Of a DNA stretch of 64,000 nucleotides, positions 8,911-18,300 are shown one piece after another. Location of the stretch: the NCBI GenBank assembly GCA_964247975.1, contig CAXTWH010000001.1, positions 1 to 64,000 of the forward strand, given 5' to 3'. The notes beneath the pieces were generated by a model. That model did not search any database. It saw only the letters and a list, made by a program, of their open reading frames with translations, and had not been told where the DNA came from. Each line of letters opens with the position of its first letter. Within the stretch, counting starts at the first letter, position 1. Source of the stretch: KBS-96 sp964247975 (GTDB lineage Bacteria; Acidobacteriota; Terriglobia; Bryobacterales; Bryobacteraceae). A program made the translations under genes and the position numbers.

Positions 8911-11319
8911 TTATTGTTTGTGAGGCCAATGCCAATCCCGCACTTCCGGCAGGTCTTCGCCATAAGTGCTCACATATTGCAGATGGGTGATGCGTTTTTC
9001 ACGCAGCATTTGCTTCACATGGCCGCCGATGGCCGCCAAACCCGGCACGCGGTCAATCACGTCGCTCGCCAGGTGAAAACGATCCAGATCATTTCGCACT
9101 GCCATGTCGAAAGGCGTGGTGGTGGTTCCTTCCTCTTTATAACCGCGCACATGGAAGTTGTCATGGTTGGCGCGGCGATACGCGAGCCGGTGAATTAGCC
9201 ACGGGTATCCGTGATAAGCGAAAATCACCGGCTTGTCGCGGGTAAAAATAGAATTGAACTCAGCATCGTTTATTCCATGCGGGTGTTCTGAAGGCGGTTG
9301 TAGCGTCAGCAGGTCAACCACATTCACAAAGCGGATCTTCAAGGCCGGAAAATGCTGGCGCAGAATATCGACGGCAGCTAGGGCTTCCATCGTGGGTACA
9401 TCTCCGGCGCAGGCCATCACCACATCCGGCTCGCCGTTCTGGTCGTTGCTCGCCCAAGGCCAGATGCCTAAGCCGGAAGTGCAGTGCAGCACCGCTGAAT
9501 CCATATCCAGATATTGCAGCGCAGGCTGTTTACCCGCCACAATCACATTTACGTAATGCCTGCTGCGAAGGCAATGGTCCGCTACCGACAGCAGCGTATT
9601 GGTATCCGGCGGCAAGTAGACTCGGATCACGCCAGGCTTCTTGTTCATCACGTGGTCAATAAACCCTGGGTCCTGGTGAGAGAATCCATTGTGGTCCTGC
9701 CGCCACACATGCGAACTGAGCAGATAAGTTAAGGAAGCAATCGGCTTCCGCCAGCCGATGCGGCGCGACGATTCCAGCCATTTCGCGTGCTGGTTAAACA
9801 TGGAATCCACAATATGGATAAAAGCTTCGTAACAGGAAAAAAAGCCGTGCCGCCCGGTCAGCAAATAGCCTTCGAACCAGCCTTCGCATAAATGTTCGCT
9901 CAGCACTTCCATCACGCGGCCTTGGTGGGCAAGGTTCACGTCCACCGGCAAGATAACGCCTTCGGTCACTTTATCGGTTGCTTCATAAACCGCTTGCAGC
10001 CGGTTTGAAGCGGTTTCATCAGGCCCGAACACGCGGAAGTTACGAGTTTCCTCGTTTTCTTTAATGATGTCGCGCAGAAAAGCGCCAAGCACCTTGGTGG
10101 CTTCGCCCAGGGTGACGCCCGGCTCCACTTGCACAGCGTAATCGCGAAAATGGGGCAATTTCAAATCTTTCAACAACAAACCGCCATTGGCATGAGGATT
10201 TGCTCCCATGCGCCGGATGCCCTTGGGCGCGAGTTCGGAGATGCTGGCCACCGGCTTGCCTTTTTCGTCAAAAAGCTCTTCCGGCTTGTAGCTTTTCATC
10301 CAGTTTTCTAACTGCTGCAAGTGCTGTGGGTTTGTGCGTGGGCCTTCTAGCGGCACCTGATGCGCCCGCCAAGTGCCTTCCACTTGTTTGCCGTCCACTT
10401 CCTTAGGACCAGTCCAGCCTTTCGGCGTCCTCATCACGATCATGGGCCACATAGGCCGCTCATGAAATCCGTTCCGGCGAATGTGGTCTTGAATGCTGCG
10501 GATTTCCGCGTACACAGCGTCAAGCGTAGCGGCCATCTGCTGATGCATCAGAACCGGATCATCACCGCTTACCAGGTAAGGCTTGTAGCCGTAACCGGTT
10601 AATAGAGCAGCAAGCTCCTGCTCGGGAATCCGCGCCAGCACCGTCGGGTTCGCGATCTTGTAGCCGTTTAAATGAAGAATCGGCAGCACCGCGCCGTCAT
10701 GCACCGGGTCCAGAAACTTGTTGGAATGCCAGCTTGTGGCCAGCGGACCGGTTTCCGCTTCGCCGTCGCCGATCACGCAAGCAGCAATTAAATCTGGATT
10801 ATCAAAAGCCGCGCCATAGGCGTGAACCAGTGAATATCCTAGTTCGCCGCCCTCATTAATTGACCCGGGAGTTTCCGGGGAAGCGTGGCTGGGAATGCCG
10901 CCGGGAAAGGAAAACTGCTTAAACAGTTGTTGCAGGCCCGCTTCGTCCTGCCCGATCTGCGGGTAAAGCTCGCTGTAAGTTCCTTCCAGATAAGTATTCG
11001 CCACCATGCCCGGACCGCCATGCCCAGGCCCGGCGATGTAGATCATGTTGACATCGTGCTTGTTGATAATCCGGTTCAGATGAACATAAATGAAGTTCAA
11101 GCCCGGCGTGGTTCCCCAATGTCCCAACAGTCTGGGCTTAATATGTTCGGGCAACAGAGGTTCTCGCAGCAGCGGATTCTTGAACAGATAAATCTGACCC
11201 ACCGAGAGGTAATTCGCCGCCCGCCAGTAAGCCTCCATACGCTCCAGTTCCCCCGCTGCAAGCGGACTGCCTTCCACCGTTATTAGTCTGGGTTCGTTTG
11301 CGGTAACAACTGCGGCCAT
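8911..11319 (-). CDS. xfp: Xylulose-5-phosphate/fructose-6-phosphate phosphoketolase
   Basis: This thiamine-diphosphate enzyme splits xylulose 5-phosphate (and often fructose 6-phosphate) with phosphate into acetyl phosphate and glyceraldehyde 3-phosphate (or erythrose 4-phosphate). The family hallmarks are present: AYWRAANYLSVGQIYL near the N terminus, the phosphoketolase signature GHGGPGMVANTYLEGTY, the cofactor motif GDGEAETGP, and a C-terminal segment with RGYKEEGTTTTPFDM. The length of about 800 residues is typical. The ATG at 11319 is chosen over an upstream GTG at 11331; neither has a perfect ribosome-binding site. Acetate kinase follows directly, which fits use of the acetyl phosphate for ATP. 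No phosphotransacetylase is visible nearby. Confidence 0.96.
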   Translation of the reverse strand: MAAVVTANEPRLITVEGSPLAAGELERMEAYWRAANYLSVGQIYLFKNPLLREPLLPEHIKPRLLGHWGTTPGLNFIYVHLNRIINKHDVNMIYIAGPGHGGPGMVANTYLEGTYSELYPQIGQDEAGLQQLFKQFSFPGGIPSHASPETPGSINEGGELGYSLVHAYGAAFDNPDLIAACVIGDGEAETGPLATSWHSNKFLDPVHDGAVLPILHLNGYKIANPTVLARIPEQELAALLTGYGYKPYLVSGDDPVLMHQQMAATLDAVYAEIRSIQDHIRRNGFHERPMWPMIVMRTPKGWTGPKEVDGKQVEGTWRAHQVPLEGPRTNPQHLQQLENWMKSYKPEELFDEKGKPVASISELAPKGIRRMGANPHANGGLLLKDLKLPHFRDYAVQVEPGVTLGEATKVLGAFLRDIIKENEETRNFRVFGPDETASNRLQAVYEATDKVTEGVILPVDVNLAHQGRVMEVLSEHLCEGWFEGYLLTGRHGFFSCYEAFIHIVDSMFNQHAKWLESSRRIGWRKPIASLTYLLSSHVWRQDHNGFSHQDPGFIDHVMNKKPGVIRVYLPPDTNTLLSVADHCLRSRHYVNVIVAGKQPALQYLDMDSAVLHCTSGLGIWPWASNDQNGEPDVVMACAGDVPTMEALAAVDILRQHFPALKIRFVNVVDLLTLQPPSEHPHGINDAEFNSIFTRDKPVIFAYHGYPWLIHRLAYRRANHDNFHVRGYKEEGTTTTPFDMAVRNDLDRFHLASDVIDRVPGLAAIGGHVKQMLREKRITHLQYVSTYGEDLPEVRDWHWPHKQ

Positions 11320-11435
11320 GCTTTCAATCACCTCGGTTTACAGTACCGGAAATTCGGTTTCATGTGAATGACTGAGTTAGGAAAGAACTGGTTGCTGATT
11401 CTTCGCGGCAAATGAGGCACAATAGATAAAAAGAC

Positions 11436-11726
11436 ATGAAGTACTCGTTACTATACGCGGCAGTCGGCCTAATTGTTGGACTGATTGTGCATTTTGCTTA
11501 TACGTTCCACGCCACGCTCGGCGTTGGTTATCCGTACACCCTGTTGCCTCAGGAACACAGCAGCCTCATTGCCCGAGGTTTAATCGGGCTGGTTTTCGGT
11601 TGGGGCTTTGCCACGCTCGGCAGAATCCTGGGCTGGTATCGGAACAACGATGAAATCTGCGGCATTGCCGTTTCCGCGATTCTGGCGTTGGTGCCGCTGT
11701 ATTTGTATAACCAATTCTTTATTTAG
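11436..11726 (+). CDS. Small integral membrane protein of unknown function
   Basis: A 96-residue protein with three hydrophobic segments: residues about 3-22 (LLYAAVGLIVGLIVHFAYTF), 47-66 and 74-95. It has no motif that I recognise. The ATG start gives a plausible inner-membrane protein with a short soluble loop that includes PYTLLPQEHSS. It is divergent from the phosphoketolase gene across about 115 bp and stands just upstream of the HicB-like gene. The composition is that of a real membrane protein rather than a chance frame. Confidence 0.6.
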   Translation: MKYSLLYAAVGLIVGLIVHFAYTFHATLGVGYPYTLLPQEHSSLIARGLIGLVFGWGFATLGRILGWYRNNDEICGIAVSAILALVPLYLYNQFFI

Positions 11727-11748
11727 CTGGCAGTGACAATACTGAGAA

Positions 11749-11925
11749 ATGCTAGCCATGCCGCTTCGCTTTAAGATCGAAACGGAACGGGAAGAAGATG
11801 GGCGCCGGATTGCTGAACCCATTGGCTTGCCTGGCGTTATAGCTTATGGTGAGGATAAGAACGAGGCTATCTGCAAAGTGAAAGCATTGGTGCTTAACGT
11901 TCTTGCTGATCCAGGTTCAGGTTAA
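11749..11925 (+). CDS. Orphan HicB-like antitoxin-fold protein
   Basis: The 58-codon frame reads FKIETEREEDGRRIAEPIGL and then PGVIAYGEDKNEAICKVKAL. This is the standard small HicB/DUF1902-type fold of type II antitoxins and related orphan proteins. Family members usually continue for about 10-15 more residues after LADR; here the frame ends with LADPGSG, so the C terminus is short. An ATG at 11758 is an equally good start. No HicA-type partner is present: upstream is a membrane protein on the same strand and downstream is an unrelated gene on the other strand. Without HicA it may be a solitary regulator or a leftover. Confidence 0.65.
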   Translation: MLAMPLRFKIETEREEDGRRIAEPIGLPGVIAYGEDKNEAICKVKALVLNVLADPGSG

Positions 11926-11935
11926 AGACGATCTT

Positions 11936-12346
11936 TCAAAGTTCGGATTGCGTGTCCACCAATCCTTCCTGCATCAGATCCTGTAAGAAACGTCCGCGCG
12001 CATTGCCCGGAAAACCAAAATCCCAGAACGGTTCTCCAGCCATGCTTTCCCAGATTCTGTTTTCCTGGCCCACCAGCATTTGCCGCAGTTGTATGTCCGC
12101 TTCCTGCACCGCCGGATCGTCATCCAAACCCAGTTGAGCCATCACCCCACGCAGGTCCAGGTCGTGCCGGTAATCTTCTAAACGATACTGGTAGCCCTGC
12201 TCCACTTCAGAAACGAATTCGCGCCAACGCCCAATCAGCCCTAGCCGCCCGGCTTTCACGATATGAGGCGGATAGCCGTTGTCATCTAAATACATTACGA
12301 TTTCTTCATCCGTCATGTGAGTGTCTTTCGTAGCCTTGTGCCTCAT
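11936..12346 (-). CDS. Hypothetical acidic protein
   Basis: A protein of 136 residues from the ATG at 12346, or 126 from the ATG at 12316 (MTDEEIVMYLDDNGYPPHIV), which may be the true start. An AAGGGG stretch precedes 12346 at good spacing. The protein is rich in acidic and aromatic residues and appears mostly helical, with no signal peptide or membrane segment. I do not recognise the family. It is convergent with the HicB-like gene and divergent from the metallo-hydrolase, with about 140 bp to that gene. Confidence 0.55.
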   Translation of the reverse strand: MRHKATKDTHMTDEEIVMYLDDNGYPPHIVKAGRLGLIGRWREFVSEVEQGYQYRLEDYRHDLDLRGVMAQLGLDDDPAVQEADIQLRQMLVGQENRIWESMAGEPFWDFGFPGNARGRFLQDLMQEGLVDTQSEL

Positions 12347-12486
12347 GGTACCCCTTACCACGGCAGTTTTTGGTTTTTCTTCGTTCTCCTTGTGAGATAA
12401 CCTAAGAGAAGTCTTCTGTTCCTCCCTCCCCTGACGGAAGATGGTAAAAGACTGCCTTCAAACGGCATTGGTAGGAGAAAAGCTCC

Positions 12487-13257
12487 ATCGTTAAGGTTTG
12501 TGTTCTCGCCAGCAGCAGCGCCGGCAATTCCGTATTCATCGGCACCGACCGGACTCGCGTGCTGGTGGATGTCGGCTTGAGCCGCCGCGAAATCACTAAG
12601 CGTTTAGCGGCCATTGGCGAACCGATTGAAAAGTTAAGCGCCATTCTGGTTACTCACGAACACAGCGACCATATCTGCGGCCTGGTTTCAATGGCCAAGA
12701 AGTTCAAGATTCCGGTTTACCTGACGCAGCAGACTGCGCCCACCATTGAATGGGCCGACTGCGAACCGTGCCTGGAAACTTTTCAAGCAGGGAGCGGTTT
12801 TCCGGTAGGCGATTTCGAGGTTAACAGTTTTACCATTCCCCACGATGCAATTGATCCGGTCGGCTACACGCTGCAAGCTCACGGCATTCGCGTCGGTGTG
12901 GTCACTGATCTAGGCTATATGCCCGATTCCATCAAAATGCATCTTCGCAGCATGGATTTGTTGCTGCTGGAATCGAATCACGATCTGGGGATGTTGAAAG
13001 ACGGCCCTTATCCCTGGTCAGTGAAGCAGCGCGTGATGAGCCGTCGCGGGCATCTATCAAACGATGTGGTCGCCCATTTCATCCGCGAAGACCTGGACCT
13101 TACGGTCACAACGTTGATTCTGGGACACCTGAGCGAACACAACAATCATCCGGAACTGGCGCGCCGTTCAGCTATGCAGGCGCTCGATGGCCGCGCCCTT
13201 TTTACGAAGCTGGTGATTGCGGAACCGGGAATTCAATCGGAAGTGTTCACGTATTGA
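12487..13257 (+). CDS. WalJ/YycJ-like metallo-beta-lactamase-fold hydrolase
   Basis: The protein has the metal-binding motif THEHSDHICGL (HxHxDH), a later aspartate in VVTDLGYM and the C-terminal LILGHLSEHNNHPELA, the pattern of the YycJ/WalJ group of predicted phosphodiesterases or nucleases. The start is odd. Homologous first-strand sequence (VKVCVLASSSAGNSVFIGTD) is clearly encoded from 12490, but no ATG, GTG or TTG precedes it in frame before a TAG at 12472. An AGGAG at 12473-12477 stands nine bases before an ATC at 12487, so ATC is either a rare start codon or a changed ATG. A start at GTG 12559 would lose the first beta strand and the SSSAGNS loop. Confidence 0.85.
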   Translation: MVKVCVLASSSAGNSVFIGTDRTRVLVDVGLSRREITKRLAAIGEPIEKLSAILVTHEHSDHICGLVSMAKKFKIPVYLTQQTAPTIEWADCEPCLETFQAGSGFPVGDFEVNSFTIPHDAIDPVGYTLQAHGIRVGVVTDLGYMPDSIKMHLRSMDLLLLESNHDLGMLKDGPYPWSVKQRVMSRRGHLSNDVVAHFIREDLDLTVTTLILGHLSEHNNHPELARRSAMQALDGRALFTKLVIAEPGIQSEVFTY

Positions 13258-13322
13258 TCAGCGATTAAGCGACACCATTTTTCCGCCTCTTTGTCCTTAA
13301 AACAGCGAGGAAAATTCAAACC

Positions 13323-13805
13323 ATGACAAGCAGCGCGGTAATACGCGGAATGCTGGCAGGACTGGCCGGAGTCGCAGCCATGACAATAGCCGAAAAGTTG
13401 GAACAAATGTTCACCCGCCGGCCGAACTCATACGTGCCGGCCCACACGCTAGAGCGGCTGCTCAAACTTCCTCATAAGCCTGACGAAGAACGCTTGGCCT
13501 TAAACTGGACCATGCACTGGGGCCAAGGAATTGTACTTGGCGCTCTGCGCGGCATCATGGCCGAACACGGCTTGCGCGGTCCGATGGGTTCGTTTATTCT
13601 TCTGAACCTGCGCCTTTTAAACGACCAAACACTCGAAAATGCGACCGGCACGGGCGCGCTGCCCTGGACCTGGCCGGAAGATGAACAGGTTGTTGATCTG
13701 GTGCATAAGGCAGTTTATGCCTTCGTGTCGGGAAGCGTAGCCGACCAACTGATTGCCGGACCTATCGGCATTCCCGAAAAACGAAAGCCGTGGGACGAAC
13801 GATAA
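13323..13805 (+). CDS. Hypothetical protein with hydrophobic N terminus
   Basis: A 160-residue protein whose first 20 residues (VIRGMLAGLAGVAAMTIAEK) form a membrane segment. A second hydrophobic stretch is WGQGIVLGALRGIMA, and the end (YAFVSGSVADQLI) is also apolar. The overall arrangement resembles small membrane proteins such as those of the DUF1440 kind, but I cannot name the family. It starts 65 bp after the metallo-hydrolase on the same strand and is convergent with the next gene, 12 bp away. Confidence 0.6.
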   Translation: MTSSAVIRGMLAGLAGVAAMTIAEKLEQMFTRRPNSYVPAHTLERLLKLPHKPDEERLALNWTMHWGQGIVLGALRGIMAEHGLRGPMGSFILLNLRLLNDQTLENATGTGALPWTWPEDEQVVDLVHKAVYAFVSGSVADQLIAGPIGIPEKRKPWDER

Positions 13806-13817
13806 GACTTAGCATCA

Positions 13818-15137
13818 TTACGGACAACGAACACACGCTAAGTTCTTCATAGTGGCGGCTGTCACCCGCAGCCGTCCATCGCTGAGAACATCCACGAAAA
13901 AGCGTTGCAGTTCATTCTCCTTGAGGGCTGCTATCTCCATATCGGTAACAATCAAAAGCTGATCGCCCTGGCTTAAAATCTCTGACACTAAACTGGCGAG
14001 TTTCCAACGGGTGACGGTTTCGGAACGGCGATCAAATCGTAGAAAGCCGCCGCTTGTGTCGCCCCATTCGCCGCGGTGCGCAATGCCGAGCCAAACAGCG
14101 TTCGCATCCACATGCATTGCTGTCATTGACCAATTCATGACCTGCTTTGGAGCAAACAGGCGATAATGCCTGTTCTGCGGATCAAAATAGCCGAATCCGC
14201 CGATTCCGGTTGAACCCTCGCCGTCATAAAACGTTTTTCCAAACCAAAGCCGTCCTTCGTACAACTCCCAGGGGCCGATTGCCTCGTTAATGGTAGCTGC
14301 CTGTCGCGTCAGTCCATTGCGCACTTCTTCTGGTCGGGCAATGGCAACTTCGTCATAACTGGACTGCGGCAGCGGAAAAGACCGGCTTTGCTGGGAACCC
14401 TTTTCGAAAATTTCAAACCGATCGCCGGTTTTCCTCAGCACAAAATCATGCGAAGAGCCGAAGTAAACGTTCTTGAATTGTTTTGTTTTTGCAGAGCGAA
14501 TGTTTTCTTGATCCGCCCGGCGGCGGCCTTCGGCACCATCAAGAATACGCAATGCCGGATTATTACCGGGCGCGTATTCCAAAGCGACCAAACGTTTTTC
14601 ATCATCGGCAATGAACACCACCCGCTCTCTTTCCCGAATAGCGCGTGTAATGATGAATGGAAAATACTGGTAATGATGAAGCAGCTTTTTGGCCCGCGCA
14701 TCATAAACAAATTTTTGATTCGGATACCGTTCTGTTTTCTCGCCCGTACAGGAAATCACCGTATCCGAAACAGTGGCGCGCTCCAGGCGAGCATCGCATT
14801 CTTCCGGTCCGGCCTGAGCCGTAAGCAAGTAAACCTTCTCCGGGCGTGATTGTTCTTGAATCAGAAGCCCTAATTTTTGCTGCTTACCCCACCAGAACGA
14901 TTGTTTTCGGTCATAAAATGAAATCGCCTCGGAACTGCCTAAAACAATCACCAGATCGGACTTGCGGGTAATCGAGATTCGATTCACAATCTTTACATGC
15001 CGAAGATTCGGATCAGCTTGCTGCAAAACGGAAACTACGGCCCGATCTTGAATAGTGTTACTCTGCCCTGCGAACAACGGCAGAACCACAGCTAAGAAAG
15101 CACAAATCGTTTTCACAACAGTGCGGGTTTTCCTCAT
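13818..15137 (-). CDS. Secreted protein of unknown function, possibly beta-propeller
   Basis: A protein of about 439 residues with a clear signal peptide (MRKTRTVVKTICAFLAVVLP, cut after LFAGQS). The frame extends to 15203, but the ATG at 15137 gives the signal peptide. The mature part alternates short strands with aromatic and charged turns (GFGYFDPQNRHYRLF, GGFLRFDRRSETVTRW), which suggests a beta-propeller. The C terminus ends with CVRCP. I do not recognise the family. It is divergent from the TonB receptor operon, and the cytochrome-gene remnant lies in its upstream region. Confidence 0.6.
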   Translation of the reverse strand: MRKTRTVVKTICAFLAVVLPLFAGQSNTIQDRAVVSVLQQADPNLRHVKIVNRISITRKSDLVIVLGSSEAISFYDRKQSFWWGKQQKLGLLIQEQSRPEKVYLLTAQAGPEECDARLERATVSDTVISCTGEKTERYPNQKFVYDARAKKLLHHYQYFPFIITRAIRERERVVFIADDEKRLVALEYAPGNNPALRILDGAEGRRRADQENIRSAKTKQFKNVYFGSSHDFVLRKTGDRFEIFEKGSQQSRSFPLPQSSYDEVAIARPEEVRNGLTRQAATINEAIGPWELYEGRLWFGKTFYDGEGSTGIGGFGYFDPQNRHYRLFAPKQVMNWSMTAMHVDANAVWLGIAHRGEWGDTSGGFLRFDRRSETVTRWKLASLVSEILSQGDQLLIVTDMEIAALKENELQRFFVDVLSDGRLRVTAATMKNLACVRCP

Positions 15138-15177
15138 TTCGGTCAATTTGTTTCCACTCTCACTAGATCCGCGTTGT

Positions 15178-15290
15178 AACAATAAAAGAATCACCATGCG
15201 CAAGTTGATTTGCTGCTAAGCTGCACTCCTTACCCCGACAACAGCAGTCTTTTTACCGGCCCTGAAGTTGCTGGTGGCCAACGACCCAAA
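15178..15290 (+). pseudogene. Degenerate copy of the 5' end of the cytochrome c gene
   Basis: This stretch aligns with the start region of the cytochrome gene at 18732-18843. Shared blocks include AACAATAAAAGAA, TCACCATGCG/CCACCATGCG, AAGCTGCACT, ACAGCA, TCTTTTTACCGGCCC and GGTGGCCAA, in the same order with small gaps. The reading frame is broken: the ATG is followed by a TAA after seven codons. It lies directly before the TonB receptor, 3.55 kb upstream of the intact copy and in the same orientation. It is best read as a remnant of an earlier duplication of this locus. Confidence 0.75.
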
Positions 15291-15397
15291 ACCCGCTTAA
15301 TGTCCTAAATTTGGACCCCACAAACGTGAGCTGGTGTATATGACCGTCTTGTACTAGGATGGATAGTACTAAAAACCGCCGCATCGGAAGTTTGAGG

Positions 15398-18300
15398 ATG
15401 AATCGGTCAAAACAAGTCATTTTTTTTCTGCTCGCCCTAGTTGAACTCGGCTGGGGGCAGACCAGCAAGGGAACTATCTCCGGAGTCGTTCTCGATAGCA
15501 CGGGTAATGCCATTGTGAGCGCACAGGTGACGGCCCAAGACACACAAGGGGCGGAAACCCGTTCTGTCACCACCGGTCCGAACGGGGATTATCGCATCGA
15601 TGCGGTAATGCCCAGCCTTTATAGTCTTACGGTGACCGCTCCTGGATTCGACAAAAAGGAAGTGAATGGGTTGGCTGTGCAAGCCTCCATTGTGACCTCA
15701 CAAAACATCACCCTGGAAGTTGGCACTACCCAGACCACCATCTCGGTGGAAGCTTCGGTCGCGCAGATTCAGACCAGCAGCGGAGAACTGAGCCAAACCG
15801 TTCAAACGGTGGAAATTGCCAAGCTGCCGGTCAATAGCTTGAATCCCATTGATCTCGCCCTCACACAGCCGGGTGTAACCGCCGTCGCCAGCCGGGATGC
15901 CTACACGAACGGTTCGGGATTTTCTGTCAATGGATTGCGGCCGCGCGCGAACAATTTTCTGATTGACGGCTTCGACAACAACGATCAGGGCATTGCCGGG
16001 CAGGCTTTGCAACCAAATAATTTGGAGGCTATCAAGGAGATTTCGGTTTTGCGAAACTCCTATGCGCCTGAATTCGGTCGCGGCGGTGGTTCGGTCACCA
16101 ACGTCATCTATAAAAACGGAACAAATGAATTTCACGGCAGCCTGTGGGAACGCTACACCGGGTCCGCGCTCAATGCGTTGACATCGGAACAAAAGCGCTC
16201 CGGCTTGCTGACGACGCCGCGTGACGTGGACAATACATTCGGTTTTACAATCGGCGGGCCGGTGGTGAAGAATAAACTGTTTCTGTTCGGCAGCAGTCAA
16301 TGGCATCGTATTTTTGGCAGCGAGTCGGGCAATCAACTGATTTTGCCCACGGCCCAGGGTGTCGCTAATCTAAATGCCATTGCCGGCGCCAGCCCGAACG
16401 CCACCATTCTGGTGAACTCGTTGGGCGGACTCACGGCCGCGACCGCCACAAGCAGTGTGAATGTAGGGAATCGCGCCGGTTGCGGCAGTCCGTGTCTTAT
16501 TCCAGTCGGTACGGTGTTGCGCACGCCTACGCAGCAGAACCCCGCGTACGAGTACGTGGTGCGCGGAGACTACACCGCCAGCGAGAAAGATACGTTCTCA
16601 GCCCGTTACATCGGCACGCAGAGTACGCTCACGCCGGATCTCTTTGCGAATAGCTACGCGCTGTCCACTCAGGATACCTACGTGGGCGGACCGGCGCGCA
16701 ACTTGGGGGCGTTCTGGACGCACGTGTTCACCCCGAGGCTGGTGAACGAAGCTCGATTCACTTTTCAACGAATCAACTTCACCTTCAGCCCGCTGTCAAC
16801 AACGACCGCTAATCCTCTGTTCAATTTGCCGAACCTGACAATTGCGGAATTTTCCGGGGGCATCTCGTTTGGCGGCCTGAGCTCCACTTTTCCGCAAGGC
16901 CGCGCCCACGACACTTACGGCTACCAGGAAGCTTTATCCTGGAGCGTCGGAACGCACAGCATCCGCGTCGGAACGGATATTAATCATCTGGCGATTGCCG
17001 ATCAGATTCCGTTCAACGTACGGGGAACTGTCGGCTTTGTCAGTGGCGGAAACTGCTCCGCCATCGGCCTTGCCAGTTGCACGGGATTGGCCAACTTTCT
17101 CGACAACTTTACGGGTCCGGCGGGAACCGCCGGCAAACAGTTTGGAAGCCCCAACTTGAATTTCGCGCAGACCACGCAAGCCTATTACGTTCAAGACACT
17201 TGGAAGATGCGACCGGACTTTACCCTGACCTACGGGGTGCGCTATGAGTATTTTTCCACTCCCTTTAATGCGTTGGCGTATCCTGCCGTAAACCTGGCAA
17301 CGGTTTTGACCGATCCGCTGACCACGCGGGTGTCACAGGTGCGTGACACGAATAACTGGGGACCGCGCGTGGGATTTGCTTGGAACCCGGGCGCTGGCAG
17401 GACGGTGATTCGCGCCGGGGGCGGCGTCTTCTACGATGGCTTCTTTACCAATATCGAAGACAACGTTGCCGGCAGCGCGCCCAATACATTGGGAGGCACC
17501 ATCACGGCACCACGATCCGGGCGCGGACTGCCCGGCGCCCTCGCCTTAGTGCCCTCAGTCACCGCTACGCTCAATCCACGAGCGACCTTTTCGGTGATCG
17601 ATTCTCATCTGGTGAGCCCGCTGACTTACCAATGGAACTTCAACATCCAACAGCAACTACCCGGGAGTTTTCTGGGAACGATTGCTTATGTAGGAACGCG
17701 CGGCGAACGGTTGTTTGTGAATCAGGACCTCAATCCTGGAATTAACGGTGCGCGGCTGAATCCGGCGCGTGGTTCCATTGGGGCGCGCACCAATTTCGGG
17801 GACTCGATCTATCACGGATTGCAGGTGGACCTGACGCGCCGTTTCAGCAAAGGATTTTTTCTGGAGGTCGCTTATACCTACTCCAAATCGATTGATGATG
17901 GCTCCGAGGTATTTCTCACAAGCGGCGGCAGCACCTATCCGCAGGATCCATTTAACCGTCGCGCGGATCGCGGCGTTTCCGCCTTTGACCGTCCGCACCG
18001 GGCTTCGGTCACCTGGGTCTACTCCTTGCCGTACCGGGGCGGGAATGCCGGCTGGCGTGGCGCGGCGAACCAAATCATTCGGAACTGGACCGTATCGGGT
18101 ACAGCGCAATTACAAAGCGGCGCTCCCGATACGATTTACTTCAACGGTCTGGATGAAAACGGAGACTTACGGGCAACCAATGACCGACCGGATATCGCCA
18201 ACCTGAGCGTTCCCATTAACCTGTCTCCGGCGTGTTTGAACTCGACGACTTGCCTGACCGGGATCGGCCAGGTGCAAACCGACGGCACCTACGTGGATGC

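Noticed and set aside
15351..15369. GTACTA/TAGTAC inverted repeat before the first TonB receptor
   Set aside because: The arms are only six bases, and neither place nor context gives support for an operator beyond chance.
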